DNA of 64,000 bases from NCBI RefSeq assembly GCF_001905545.1, contig NZ_LIPD01000009.1, positions 602,698 through 666,697 of the forward strand, in the 5' to 3' direction. Origin of the DNA: Streptomyces sp. CB02056. Its GTDB lineage: Bacteria; Actinomycetota; Actinomycetes; Streptomycetales; Streptomycetaceae. Under the pieces are notes generated by a model. That model searched no databases. It saw only the letters and a list, made by a program, of their open reading frames with translations, and had not been told where the DNA came from. The position numbers and the translations under genes were made by a program. Of the stretch, positions 16,822 through 25,247 are shown in pieces. Numbering within the stretch: position 1 is the first letter of the stretch; each line of letters opens with the position of its first letter.

Positions 16822-17597
16822 CCACAGCCCCCGGGCCGGCTCCGGCCGGCGCATCGGCCTTCACCCCGCTGATCGAGATGCGCGGGGTCAACAAGCACTT
16901 CGGGGACCTGCACGTGCTGCAGGACATCGAGCTGACGGTGGGACGCGGCGAGGTCGTCGTCGTCATCGGCCCGTCCGGCTCCGGCAAGTCCACCCTCTGC
17001 CGGGCCATCAACCGGCTGGAGCCGATCGAGGACGGCACCATCCTGATCGACGGCCAGCCGCTGCCCGAGGAGGGCAAGGGGCTGGCCAGGCTGCGCGCCG
17101 AGGTCGGCATGGTGTTCCAGTCCTTCAACCTGTTCGCGCACAAGACCGTGCTGCAGAACGTCTCGCTCGCGCAGATCAAGGTCCGCGGCCGGCCCAGGGC
17201 GGAGGCGGACGACAAGTCCCGCGCGCTGCTGGAGCGGGTGGGCCTCGCCGATCAGGCGGCCAAGTACCCGGCGCAGCTCTCCGGCGGGCAGCAGCAGCGG
17301 GTCGCGATCGCCCGCGCGCTGGCGATGGACCCCAAGGCGCTGCTGTTCGACGAGCCCACCTCGGCGCTCGACCCCGAGATGATCAACGAGGTGCTGGACG
17401 TCATGCGCCAGCTCGCGAGCGAGGGCATGACGATGATCGTGGTCACCCACGAGATGGGCTTCGCCCGGGCCTCCGCGAACCGGGTCGTGTTCATGGCCGA
17501 CGGCCGGATCGTCGAGGACCGCGCCCCGGAGGACTTCTTCAGCGCTCCTGAGAGCGATCGTGCCCGGGACTTCCTGTCCAAGATCCTGAAGCACTGA
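16818..17597 (+). CDS. gluA: Glutamate ABC transporter ATP-binding protein
   Basis: A 259-residue ATPase energising polar amino-acid uptake. It has Walker A GPSGSGKST, a Q-loop MVFQSFNLF, signature LSGGQQQR, Walker B LLFDEPTSALDPE and H-loop VVTHEMGF, all canonical. GVNKHFGDLHVLQDI at the front is the usual GluA/GlnQ beginning. GTG 16818 overlaps the LapA-like stop; ATG 16878 would be an alternative that keeps the whole domain. It is followed at 9-12 base spacings by the binding protein and permeases in GluABCD order. Confidence 0.93.
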   Translation: MTTAPGPAPAGASAFTPLIEMRGVNKHFGDLHVLQDIELTVGRGEVVVVIGPSGSGKSTLCRAINRLEPIEDGTILIDGQPLPEEGKGLARLRAEVGMVFQSFNLFAHKTVLQNVSLAQIKVRGRPRAEADDKSRALLERVGLADQAAKYPAQLSGGQQQRVAIARALAMDPKALLFDEPTSALDPEMINEVLDVMRQLASEGMTMIVVTHEMGFARASANRVVFMADGRIVEDRAPEDFFSAPESDRARDFLSKILKH

Positions 17598-17606
17598 GGC
17601 GGCGCC

Positions 17607-18566
17607 GTGAACCGTGAGACGACGCCGGCGGCGAGGCCCGCGGGAAGATCTGTGGGAAGGCCCGTGGCGCGGGCGGGGCGGCGCGTGCTCGCCGCCGCCC
17701 TGCTGTTCACCGCGCTGGTGGCGGGCTGCGGCAAGCCCGGCACCCCGCCGCCCAAGGGCCCGCAGCCCAGCGCCCTGCCCAGCTACCAGGTGCAGGACGC
17801 CTCCGCGATCACCGGCTCGCCGACCCTGGACGCCGCCCGCAGCCGGGGCCACCTGGTGGTCGGCGCCAAGGAGGACCAGCCGTACCTGGGCCAGAAGAAC
17901 CCGGCCACCGGCGTGTACTCCGGCTTCGACATCGAGATCGCCAAGATGGTCGGCGCCTCGTTGGGCTTCCCGCCGGACCGGATCCAGTTCAAGACGATCG
18001 CCTCGGCCAACCGCGAGACCGCCCTGCAGAACGGCCAGGTGGACTACTACGTCGGCACCTACACCATCAACGACAACCGGAAGAAGCTGGTCGGCTTCGC
18101 CGGCCCGTACTTCATCGCCGGGCAGTCGCTGCTGGTGCGCAAGAACAACACCACCATCCACGGCCCGCAGGACCTGGACGGCAAGAAGGTCTGCTCGGCG
18201 GCCGGCTCGACGCCGTACCAGCGCATCCAGTCGCAGTACCCGAAGGCCAAGCTGATCGGCTACGACACCTACTCGGCCTGCGTGGACAACCTGATCACCA
18301 ACCAGGTCGACGCGGTGACCACGGACAACGCGATCCTGCTCGGCTACGCGGCCAAGGTGCCGGACGAGCTCAAGGTGGTCGGCCCGCTGTTCTCGACCGA
18401 GCCGTACGGCATCGGGGTGCCGAAGAACGACACCGTGCTGCGCGGCGCGATCAACGACGCTCTGGAGCACCACATGCAGAACGGCGACTGGAGGAGGGCG
18501 TTCGAGGCGACCCTCGGCCTCTCCGGGGAGCCGGCGCCGAACCCGCCGCAGATCGACCGGTACTGA
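17607..18566 (+). CDS. gluB: Glutamate ABC transporter substrate-binding lipoprotein
   Basis: A 319-residue extracytoplasmic solute receptor. A twin-basic N-terminus precedes a hydrophobic stretch and the lipobox LVAGC with C41, so the mature protein is lipid-anchored. The bacterial SBP3 fold is evident from GHLVVGAKEDQPYLG, GFDIEIAKMVGASLG and YYVGTYTINDNRKKLVGFAGPYF. Two cysteines (in KKVCSAAGS and YSACVDN) may form a disulfide. GTG 17607 starts 9 bases after gluA. Specificity for glutamate versus another acidic amino acid is inferred from operon order. Confidence 0.9.
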   Translation: MNRETTPAARPAGRSVGRPVARAGRRVLAAALLFTALVAGCGKPGTPPPKGPQPSALPSYQVQDASAITGSPTLDAARSRGHLVVGAKEDQPYLGQKNPATGVYSGFDIEIAKMVGASLGFPPDRIQFKTIASANRETALQNGQVDYYVGTYTINDNRKKLVGFAGPYFIAGQSLLVRKNNTTIHGPQDLDGKKVCSAAGSTPYQRIQSQYPKAKLIGYDTYSACVDNLITNQVDAVTTDNAILLGYAAKVPDELKVVGPLFSTEPYGIGVPKNDTVLRGAINDALEHHMQNGDWRRAFEATLGLSGEPAPNPPQIDRY

Positions 18567-18578
18567 GAGGGCCGCGCC

Positions 18579-19223
18579 GTGAAAACGCTGACCGACAACT
18601 GGTCGACCTACTGGGACGGGTTCCTCGGCACGCTCTCGCTGTTCGCGGTGAGCGCGGTGCTGTCGCTGGTGCTGGGCGTGCTGATCGCGGGCTTCCGGGT
18701 CTCGCCGGTGAAACCGCTGCGGGTGTTCGGGACGCTGTGGGTGACGGTGCTGCGCAACACGCCGCTGACCCTGCTGTTCTTCATCGTGGTGCTGGGCCTG
18801 CCCCGGTTCGACATCACCCTGCCCTTCTACACCTTCGCGGTGCTCGCGCTGGGCTGCTACACCTCGGCCTTCGTCTGCGAGTCGATGCGGTCGGGCATCA
18901 ACACGGTGCCGACCGGGCAGGGCGAGGCGGCCCGCAGCCTCGGCATGAACTTCGGGCAGACGATGAGCCTGGTGGTGCTGCCGCAGGCGTACCGCTCGGT
19001 GGTGGCGCCGCTCGGCAGTGTGATGATCGCGCTGGCGAAGAACACGGCGATCGCCGGCTCGTTCAGCGTCACCGAGCTGCTGGGCACCTACCGGACCATC
19101 AACGAGCTGGGCTACAGCATCATCTGGACCTTCGTCTGGATCGCCGTCGGCTACCTGATCATCACCCTGGCCATCAGCGCCGTCTTCAACCTGCTGGAAC
19201 GACGAGTGGCGGTGTCCCGATGA
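18579..19223 (+). CDS. gluC: Glutamate ABC transporter permease, first subunit
   Basis: A 214-residue HisM-type permease with about five membrane helices. It has the EAA loop as RSGINTVPTGQGEAARSLGMNFGQTMSLVVLPQ, which docks on the ATPase. GTG 18579 lies 12 bases after gluB. Its stop overlaps the ATG of gluD (ATGA), indicating coupled translation of the two permeases. Confidence 0.92.
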   Translation: MKTLTDNWSTYWDGFLGTLSLFAVSAVLSLVLGVLIAGFRVSPVKPLRVFGTLWVTVLRNTPLTLLFFIVVLGLPRFDITLPFYTFAVLALGCYTSAFVCESMRSGINTVPTGQGEAARSLGMNFGQTMSLVVLPQAYRSVVAPLGSVMIALAKNTAIAGSFSVTELLGTYRTINELGYSIIWTFVWIAVGYLIITLAISAVFNLLERRVAVSR

Positions 19224-20089
19224 CGGTCGAATCCTCGGCGCTGTACGACATCCCCGGCCCGAAGGCGCTCTCCCGGCACCGGCTGTACGGCGGGATCGCG
19301 CTGCTGCTGATCGCGGCGCTGATCGGCTGGGTGGTCTACATGCTCTTCCACACCCACCAGTTCACGTACGCCAAGTGGCAGCCCTTCGAGTACCGGGGCG
19401 TGCAGGAGCTGCTGCTGCGCGGGCTCGGCAACACCTTGCAGGCCTTCGGCTGGACGGTGCTGTTCGCGCTGCCGTTCGGCGCGCTGTTCGCGGCCGGGCG
19501 GCTCTCCGACCACCGGGTGGTGCGCTGGCTCGCCACGCTGGTGGTGGAGTTCTTCCGGGCCATGCCGGTGCTGGTGATGATCTTCTTCGTCTTCGTCGCG
19601 CTCAAGGTGCAGCCGCTCTGGGCGCTGGTGGCCGGGCTGGTGCTCTACAACGGCTCGGTGCTGGCCGAGGTGTTCCGGGCCGGCGTGCTCGCGGTGCCCA
19701 AGGGGCAGCGGGAGGCGGCGTTCGCGCTGGGGATGCGCAAGACCCAGGTGATGACGTACGTCCTGGTGCCGCAGGCCAACCGGGCGATGCTGCCGGCCAT
19801 CATCAGTCAGCTGGTGGTCGCGCTCAAGGACACCTCGCTGGGCTTCCTGATCACCTTCGAGGAGTTCCTGCACGCGGGCAAGCTGATCGCCACCAACCTG
19901 GACTACGACCTGCCGTTCATCCCGGTGGTGATGGTGATCGCGCCGATCTACATCGGCATGTGTCTGCTGCTCTCCTGGCTCGCCCGCTTCGTGGAGCGGC
20001 GCAGCCGGCGCAGTCCGAGCGCGCGGGGCGGGGCACCGGTGGCCAAGGCCGGGGTGCCGGTGGGGCTGCCTCCGTCGGCGCAGCTGTGA
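19220..20089 (+). CDS. gluD: Glutamate ABC transporter permease, second subunit
   Basis: A 289-residue permease: an N-terminal helix (about residues 24-44), then the permease domain with EAA loop FRAGVLAVPKGQREAAFALG. The extra N-terminal helix and the Ser/Arg/Gly-rich C-terminal tail (about 255-289) are usual for GluD. ATG 19220 overlaps the gluC stop. It is the last gene of the transporter; LysR follows in the same direction after 192 bases. Confidence 0.92.
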   Translation: MTVESSALYDIPGPKALSRHRLYGGIALLLIAALIGWVVYMLFHTHQFTYAKWQPFEYRGVQELLLRGLGNTLQAFGWTVLFALPFGALFAAGRLSDHRVVRWLATLVVEFFRAMPVLVMIFFVFVALKVQPLWALVAGLVLYNGSVLAEVFRAGVLAVPKGQREAAFALGMRKTQVMTYVLVPQANRAMLPAIISQLVVALKDTSLGFLITFEEFLHAGKLIATNLDYDLPFIPVVMVIAPIYIGMCLLLSWLARFVERRSRRSPSARGGAPVAKAGVPVGLPPSAQL

Positions 20090-20148
20090 GGCCGGCGCGG
20101 CGATGAGGTCGGCGCAGTTGTGAGAAGGCCGGTTCGGGGCTGAACCAT

Positions 20149-20177
20149 AGGTACGGGTGGGGTTGGGGTCGGTACCT
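20149..20177. promoter_or_regulatory. Dyad upstream of the LysR gene
   Basis: AGGTAC and GTACCT are separated by 17 bases, about 105 bases upstream of the LysR start. This could be an autoregulatory site; the arms are short. Confidence 0.35.
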
Positions 20178-20281
20178 CCAAATTCCTCTTATGATTCTCG
20201 GGCGCCCGGGCGCGGCCCGTGGACGACCGGAGCGCGGCCGGAACGGGGCTGCCGACGGTGGACGAGAGGGCGGGAGGGACC

Positions 20282-21196
20282 ATGGAGCCGGTGTTCGATT
20301 CGCGGCACATCAGGACGTTCCACGAGGTCGTCCGGGCCGGCTCCTACTCGGCCGCCGCCCGCGAACTGGGCTACACCCAGCCCGCCATCACCCAGCAGAT
20401 GAAGGCGCTCGAACGCACCGTCGGCGTCCCGCTCTTCACCCGGGCCGGGCGCGGACTGCGGCTCACCGAGGCCGGCGAGGCGCTCTCCCGGCACGCCGAG
20501 CTGATCCTCGGCAGCATGTCCGCCGCCCAGCAGCAGCTCGCCGCGCTGGCCCGGCTGCGCGCCGGTCGGGTGCGGGTCTGCGCCTTCCCCAGCGCCAACG
20601 CCACCCTGATACCCCAGGCGATGGCCCGGCTGCTGGCCGAGCACCCCGGTGTGCGGGTCGAGCTGCTGGAGGCCGAGCCGCCGGACTCCGTCCAGCGGCT
20701 GCTGCGCGGGGAGTGCGACATCGCGCTGGCGTTCCGGTATCCCGGCGCGGCCGCCGAGGTGCCGGAGGGCGTGGACGAGATCCCGCTGATGGAGGACCTG
20801 CTCACGGTGCTGCTGCCGGTCGGGCACCCGCTCGGCCGCCGGCACGCCGTACGGCTGGCCGACCTCGGCGGCGAACGCTGGATCGCCGGCTGTCCGCGCT
20901 GCCGGGCCAACCTGCTGCACGTCTGTGCGGAGGAGGGCTTCGCGCCGGACATCGTCTTCTCCACCGACGACAACCTCGCGGTGCAGTCGCTCGTCGCCGC
21001 CGGGGTCGGGATCGCGCTGATGCCGGCGCTGGTGCTCTCCTTCATGTGCCACCGCAAGGTCACCGGGCGGGCCGTCGAGCCGCACCTGCGGCGGCAGGTG
21101 AGCGCGTACGTGCTGCGCGAGCACCGGCGGATCCCGGCCACCGGGCTGGTGCTGGACCACCTGCGGCAGGCAGCGGCGAGCCGGGTCGGGTGCTGA
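20282..21196 (+). CDS. LysR-family regulator
   Basis: A 304-residue regulator. The winged helix-turn-helix is at residues 7-65 (IRTFHEVVRAGSYSAAARELGYTQPAITQQMKALER with typical spacing); an effector domain follows. The effector domain contains GCPRCRANLLHVC, a cysteine cluster that could matter for thiol or metal sensing but has no proven role. ATG 20282 follows GGGAGGG; an upstream extension to 20219 is less likely. It precedes a cysteine dioxygenase and a YeiH-family exporter. In enterobacteria the LysR YeiE is next to yeiH, so a sulfur-linked regulon is inferred. Confidence 0.88.
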   Translation: MEPVFDSRHIRTFHEVVRAGSYSAAARELGYTQPAITQQMKALERTVGVPLFTRAGRGLRLTEAGEALSRHAELILGSMSAAQQQLAALARLRAGRVRVCAFPSANATLIPQAMARLLAEHPGVRVELLEAEPPDSVQRLLRGECDIALAFRYPGAAAEVPEGVDEIPLMEDLLTVLLPVGHPLGRRHAVRLADLGGERWIAGCPRCRANLLHVCAEEGFAPDIVFSTDDNLAVQSLVAAGVGIALMPALVLSFMCHRKVTGRAVEPHLRRQVSAYVLREHRRIPATGLVLDHLRQAAASRVGC

Positions 21197-21246
21197 CCCG
21201 TCGGCGGGCCACATGACCGACGAGCAAGGACTGCCACCCGGCGATC

Positions 21247-21275
21247 TATAAGCGTTGATGGGGAGATCGCTTACA
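21247..21275. promoter_or_regulatory. Candidate LysR operator before cysteine dioxygenase
   Basis: TATAAGCG and CGCTTACA (7 of 8 paired) are separated by 13 bases, inside a LysR-type T-rich/A-rich layout 46 bases before the dioxygenase start. Confidence 0.45.
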
Positions 21276-21302
21276 AACCCTCCTTGGACGTGATGGGTCC
21301 AT

Positions 21303-21314
21303 AGGTTCGAACCT
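21303..21314. promoter_or_regulatory. 12-bp perfect palindrome just before the dioxygenase start
   Basis: AGGTTCGAACCT ends 6 bases before ATG 21321, where a bound protein or an RNA fold would block expression. It may double as the second half of the operator at 21247-21275. Confidence 0.4.
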
Positions 21315-21320
21315 GCTGGG

Positions 21321-21902
21321 ATGACACCCTCAGCCACGGTCGGCAGCGACCGGCTCACCGAGCGGATGACCGCGCTGATCAGTGAGATCCGCGCCGTCGT
21401 GGACCGCGGGCTCCCGCCGGAGCTCACCGCCTACCTGGTCGGCGAGCGCCTCGCCCCGCACCTGCACGCCGACCCGGACGGGCCCGACGCGCTGCTCACC
21501 CCCGCCCAGCGCGAGGGCGACCCGCAGCGCTACCGCCAGCACGTCCTGCACGCCGAGGGGGACGGCAGCTTCTCCGTCGTCGCCCTGGTCTGGCTGCCCG
21601 GGCAGCAGACCCCGATCCACGACCACGTCTCCTGGTGCGTGGCCGGCGTCCACCAGGGCCAGGAGAGCGAGACCCGCTACCGGCTGGTCTCCGACGGCCC
21701 CACCTCCCGGCTGGTCGAGACCGAGCACGTGGCCGGCCCGGCCGGCACCGTGGCCGCCTTCGCCCCGCCCGGCGACATCCACCTGGTGCGCAACTCCTGT
21801 AGCAGCACGGCGATCTCCATCCACGTCTACGGCGCGGACGTCTCGCGGCTCGGCACCAGCATCCGGCGGGTCTACCGGCTGCCCGCCGACCGGCAGCAGT
21901 GA
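21321..21902 (+). CDS. Cysteine dioxygenase family protein
   Basis: A 193-residue cupin that by family oxidises cysteine to cysteine sulfinate with non-haem iron. The three-histidine iron site is visible as H100 and H102 (TPIHDHVSW) and H154 (GDIHLVRN), with the conserved HVYG (H168, Y170) near the end. The residue that forms the Cys-Tyr crosslink in the mammalian enzyme has no obvious equivalent, as in many bacterial forms. ATG 21321 lies 6 bases after a palindrome. The YeiH-like exporter starts 7 bases downstream, so oxidation of cysteine and removal of a sulfur oxyanion are probably linked. Confidence 0.88.
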   Translation: MTPSATVGSDRLTERMTALISEIRAVVDRGLPPELTAYLVGERLAPHLHADPDGPDALLTPAQREGDPQRYRQHVLHAEGDGSFSVVALVWLPGQQTPIHDHVSWCVAGVHQGQESETRYRLVSDGPTSRLVETEHVAGPAGTVAAFAPPGDIHLVRNSCSSTAISIHVYGADVSRLGTSIRRVYRLPADRQQ

Positions 21903-21909
21903 GGGCGGC

Positions 21910-23106
21910 GTGGCACTGACCCTCAGGCACCGCACCGCCGGCACCCGCTCACTGCCCCCGATGCGCGGCGACGCCCCCGGGCTGCTGCTCGCGGCCCTCG
22001 GAGTGGCCGCCGCGCTGGGCATCCACGCGCTGGTGCCGGCCGTGCCCGAACTCACCGCCGCCGTCCTGCTCGGCATGCTGGTGGCCCACCTGCCCGGGCT
22101 GCGCCCGGTGGTCCGCGGGATCGCCCGGCCGGGGCTGTCCACGGCCGGGAAGCGGCTGATGCGGCTCGGGATCGTCCTGCTCGGGCTCAAGCTCAGCCTG
22201 GACGACGTGCTCGGCCTCGGCTGGGCCACCGTCGCCATGGTGCTCGCGGTGGTCGCGGCCACCTTCGCGGGCACGCTCTGGCTGGGCCGGCGGCTCGGCC
22301 TGCCCGGGGACCAGCCGCTGCTGGTCGCCACCGGGTACTCGATCTGCGGGGCCTCGGCGATCGGCGCGGTCAGCCAGGCGGCGGGCAGTGAGGAGGAGGA
22401 CGTCGCGGCCTCGGTGGCGCTGGTGACCCTCTGCGGGACGCTGGCGATCGCCGTGCTGCCGCTGCTCCAGCACCCGCTCGGGCTCGGCGAGCTGGAGTTC
22501 GGGCGCTGGGTCGGGGCGAGCGTGCACGACGTCGGGCAGGTGGTCGCCACCGCGCAGACCGGCGGGGCCGGGGCGCTGCGGGAGGCGGTGCTGGTCAAGC
22601 TGATGCGCGTGGTGCTGCTGGCGCCGCTGGTCGCGGGGGTGGCCGTGGCGGTGCGGCGGAACCTGCGGGCGGCGCGGGTGGCGGCCTTGGCGGAGGTTCC
22701 GGTCGGGGCGCCGGTGGGGGCTCCGGTGGGGGCCTCAGCGGCGGGCGGGGCGGGTGAGGAGGGCGCGGCGGGCGCGGCGTCGGGCGATAAGTCGAGCGCG
22801 GAGTCGGGTGAGAAGCCGGCTGAGAAGTCGGTGAAGACCGGCAGCCGTCCGCCGATCGTGCCGCTGTTCGTGGCCGGGTTCCTCGCGATGATCGTCCTGC
22901 GGACCACCGGGGTGCTGCCCGAGCGGGCGCTCGACCTGGCCGCGGACGCCCAGGGGCTGCTGCTGGCCGCCGCGCTGTTCGGCCTGGGCAGTGCGGTGCA
23001 CCTGCCGACCATGGCCCGCACCGGCGGGCGGATCGCCCTGCTCGGACTCGGGTCCTGGGTGGTCGTCGCGGGCGTCTCCTACGTGGGGGTGCTGGTCACG
23101 ACCTGA
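21910..23106 (+). CDS. YeiH/UPF0324-family putative sulfate or sulfite exporter
   Basis: A 398-residue membrane protein with about ten helices. The family patterns LLGMLVAHLPGLRP, LRLGIVLLGLKLSLDD, ATGYSICGASAIGAV and GRWVGASVHDVGQVVATA are all present. Between helices, at about residues 262-315, it carries an Ala/Gly/Glu/Lys-rich hydrophilic insert with PVGA repeats that looks disordered and seems longer than usual. GTG 21910 begins 7 bases after cysteine dioxygenase. Transport of sulfate or sulfite is the family proposal, not shown here. Confidence 0.85.
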   Translation: MALTLRHRTAGTRSLPPMRGDAPGLLLAALGVAAALGIHALVPAVPELTAAVLLGMLVAHLPGLRPVVRGIARPGLSTAGKRLMRLGIVLLGLKLSLDDVLGLGWATVAMVLAVVAATFAGTLWLGRRLGLPGDQPLLVATGYSICGASAIGAVSQAAGSEEEDVAASVALVTLCGTLAIAVLPLLQHPLGLGELEFGRWVGASVHDVGQVVATAQTGGAGALREAVLVKLMRVVLLAPLVAGVAVAVRRNLRAARVAALAEVPVGAPVGAPVGASAAGGAGEEGAAGAASGDKSSAESGEKPAEKSVKTGSRPPIVPLFVAGFLAMIVLRTTGVLPERALDLAADAQGLLLAAALFGLGSAVHLPTMARTGGRIALLGLGSWVVVAGVSYVGVLVTT

Positions 23107-23208
23107 CGGACCCGGGTGCGGACTCGGCTATTGTCGGGCAGGTGCCCGCCCCGTCCGTACGGGGGCGGCACCGCAGCCGAGTTCGCCCGAGTCCACCAAG
23201 GGGGACGG

Positions 23209-23919
23209 ATGACCACCGCACTGCCCGAACGCGACGGCCACGAGGCCGTCGTCACCCTCGACCGGCGGGAGGGTCCGTACGGCGAGGTGGTGCTCCGGCA
23301 ACGCGGTCGGGACTTCGAGATCATCGCCAACGGCTGCTTCCTGATGGACACCGCCGACGGGCGCTCGGAGCGGCTGCTGATCCAGGCGGCGCTGGACGAG
23401 CTGGACCGCACGGGCGGCCCGGTCGAGCGGCCGTCGGTGCTGATCGGGGGCCTCGGGGTCGGCTTCTCGCTGGCGTACGCGGCGGCCGAGCCGCGCTGGG
23501 GACGGATCGCCATCGTCGAGCGGGAGACCGCGATCATCGACTGGCACCGGACCGGCCCGCTCGGCGCCTTCTCCGACGGTGCGCTGGAGGACGCGCGGGT
23601 CGAGGTGCTCCACACCGACCTGCTGGAGTACCTCGCGGCGGCGGACGGCGAGCGCTACGACGCGCTGTGCCTGGACATCGACAACGGGCCGGACTGGACC
23701 GTCACCGAGTCCAACGACGGGCTGTACGGCGCGGACGGGCTCGCGGTGCTGTGGCACCGGCTGCGGACGGGCGGGGTGCTGGCGGTGTGGAGCGCGCAGC
23801 CTTCGCCGGCCTTCGAGGAGGCGCTGCGGGCGGTGGGGTTCTCGGACGTGGTGACGCACGAGATCCCGGTCGCCCGGGGGGTGCCGGACGTGGTGCACCT
23901 GGCCCGGCGGGCGGACTGA
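23209..23919 (+). CDS. Spermidine-synthase-like SAM-dependent transferase
   Basis: A 236-residue Rossmann-fold protein resembling the catalytic core of spermine/spermidine synthases. It has FLMDTADGRSE, the nucleotide-binding loop VLIGGLGVGFSLAYA, the acidic end of the next strand IAIVERE, and LCLDIDNGPDW. It is shorter than SpeE (about 280) and lacks its N-terminal strand domain, so polyamine synthesis is uncertain; methyl or aminopropyl transfer is possible. ATG 23209 follows AAGGGGGAC. TATTGT at 23129-23134 could be a -10 box. It stands alone between yeiH and the fusion regulator. Confidence 0.75.
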   Translation: MTTALPERDGHEAVVTLDRREGPYGEVVLRQRGRDFEIIANGCFLMDTADGRSERLLIQAALDELDRTGGPVERPSVLIGGLGVGFSLAYAAAEPRWGRIAIVERETAIIDWHRTGPLGAFSDGALEDARVEVLHTDLLEYLAAADGERYDALCLDIDNGPDWTVTESNDGLYGADGLAVLWHRLRTGGVLAVWSAQPSPAFEEALRAVGFSDVVTHEIPVARGVPDVVHLARRAD

Positions 23920-23952
23920 GGGCGCGCCGAGGGCCGGCTGAGGGCGGACGCG

Positions 23953-23976
23953 GATCGGGCCGGGTGCGGCCGGATC
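23953..23976 (+). terminator. Weak hairpin terminator
   Basis: GATCGGGCCG pairs with CGGCCGGATC (9 of 10) over a GGTG loop, 33 bases after the spermidine-synthase-like stop. Confidence 0.5.
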
Positions 23977-24074
23977 GCGGGTGAACCCGGTTGTGGCGGC
24001 CGGTGGTTGGCGCCTGGTGCGTCAACTGCTGTCGGCGCCACGGCTGTTGAACGGCAGGTTGATGGTGGGATCGG

Positions 24075-25100
24075 GTGGCTGAGAGCGGGAGTCCCTCGGA
24101 GCGGATCGCGGCCGAGCTCCGACGTCGCATCGCGGCAGGGGAGTTGGCGCCGGGGGCGCGGGTGCCGTCCACCCGGCGGATCACCCAGGAATGGGGCGTC
24201 GCGATGGCCACGGCGACCAAGGTGCTGAACCGCCTCCGGGAGGAAGGGCTCGTACGGGCCGTTCCCGGGGTGGGCACGGTGGTGGCCGGGAAGGCGGCTC
24301 CGGAGGAGGTCCGGGCCCGGGAGCCGCGGCGGGAACCGGCGCGGGAAGCGCGGCCGGTGGCGGAGCCGGCCACGGCGCCGGCCGCGGCGCGGCGGGTGAG
24401 AGCGGGCGGCGAGGGTGAGCTCACCCGGGAGCGGATCGTCGCGACGGCCGTCCGGGTGGCCGACGAGGAGGGGCTGGCGGCGCTGTCGATGCGCCGGGTC
24501 GCGACCGATCTGGGCGTCGCGACGATGTCGCTCTACCGCCATGTGCCCGGCAAGGACGAGCTGTTGCGGCTCATGACGGACGTGGCGTTCGGGGAGCAGC
24601 CGCTGCCCGAGCCGCCGGCGGAGGACTGGCGGGAGGGGCTGGAGACGGTCGCCCGGCTGCAGTGGCGGATCTACCGGCGGCACCCGTGGCTGGCCTCCAC
24701 GATGTCCTTCACCCGGCCCGTGCTGGCGCCGGACGCCGCAGTGCACACCGAGCGGTCGATGGCCGCCCTGGCGGGGCGGGGTCTGAGCGGCGAGGAGATG
24801 GCCCAGGCGGCCGTCGCCCTGGCGGCGTTCGTGTGCGGGCTGGCCGTCCACTTCGAGCGGGAGGCGCAGGCCGAGCAGGACAGCGGGCTGTCCGCGGAGG
24901 AGTGGATGGACCGGGTGGAGGGTGAGGAGCACGCCCGGCTGATGGCGGATCCGGAGCGGTTCCCGATGTTCGACGCGATGAACCGGGGGCCGGAGATCGA
25001 CCTGGGCCTGGAGGCGCTGTTCGAGTTCGGGATGGCGCGGATGCTGGACGGGGTCGGTCTGATGATCGAGCGGCGGGGGCAGGGGGCGGCGAACAGCTGA
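24075..25100 (+). CDS. GntR-TetR fusion transcription regulator
   Basis: A 341-residue protein with two DNA-binding modules. Residues 7-72 form a GntR winged helix (IAAELRRRIAAGELAPGARVPSTRRI, ATKVLNRLREEGLV, VPGVGTVV). After an Arg/Glu/Ala-rich linker (73-114), residues 118-165 form a TetR helix-turn-helix (RERIVATAVRVADEEGLAALSMRRVATDLGV, MSLYRHVPGKDEL), then a TetR C-terminal ligand domain. GTG 24075 is chosen. The last codons AAC-AGC-TGA lie inside repeat copy A, so the gene end has been shaped by that element. The target is unknown; no transporter is adjacent. Confidence 0.9.
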   Translation: MAESGSPSERIAAELRRRIAAGELAPGARVPSTRRITQEWGVAMATATKVLNRLREEGLVRAVPGVGTVVAGKAAPEEVRAREPRREPAREARPVAEPATAPAAARRVRAGGEGELTRERIVATAVRVADEEGLAALSMRRVATDLGVATMSLYRHVPGKDELLRLMTDVAFGEQPLPEPPAEDWREGLETVARLQWRIYRRHPWLASTMSFTRPVLAPDAAVHTERSMAALAGRGLSGEEMAQAAVALAAFVCGLAVHFEREAQAEQDSGLSAEEWMDRVEGEEHARLMADPERFPMFDAMNRGPEIDLGLEALFEFGMARMLDGVGLMIERRGQGAANS

Positions 25101-25190
25101 CAGATGACAGGTAACAGATTTCAGATTTCGTTCGCTGAAATCTGTCAGCTGTTATCTGTCGGTTGTTACCTGTCAGCCGTCAGCTGTCCG
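25085..25190. repeat. Interspersed inverted repeat, copy A
   Basis: Outer arms 25093-25116 and 25164-25187 pair over 22 of 24 bases. An inner 11-bp perfect stem, 25114-25124 with 25135-25145, closes a 10-base loop. It shares the exact 18-mer CTGTCAGCTGTTATCTGT with copy B (46118-46135), AACAGATTTCA with copy C, and GGCGGCGAACAG with copy D. GC content is near 50%, well below the flanks. It lies between convergent genes and may act as a terminator. Confidence 0.85.
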
Positions 25191-25247
25191 TTGACGGCCG
25201 TCGCCTGTTCGCGGTGACGGCGCGCAGCGGCTTCCCCCGCCTCCGGC

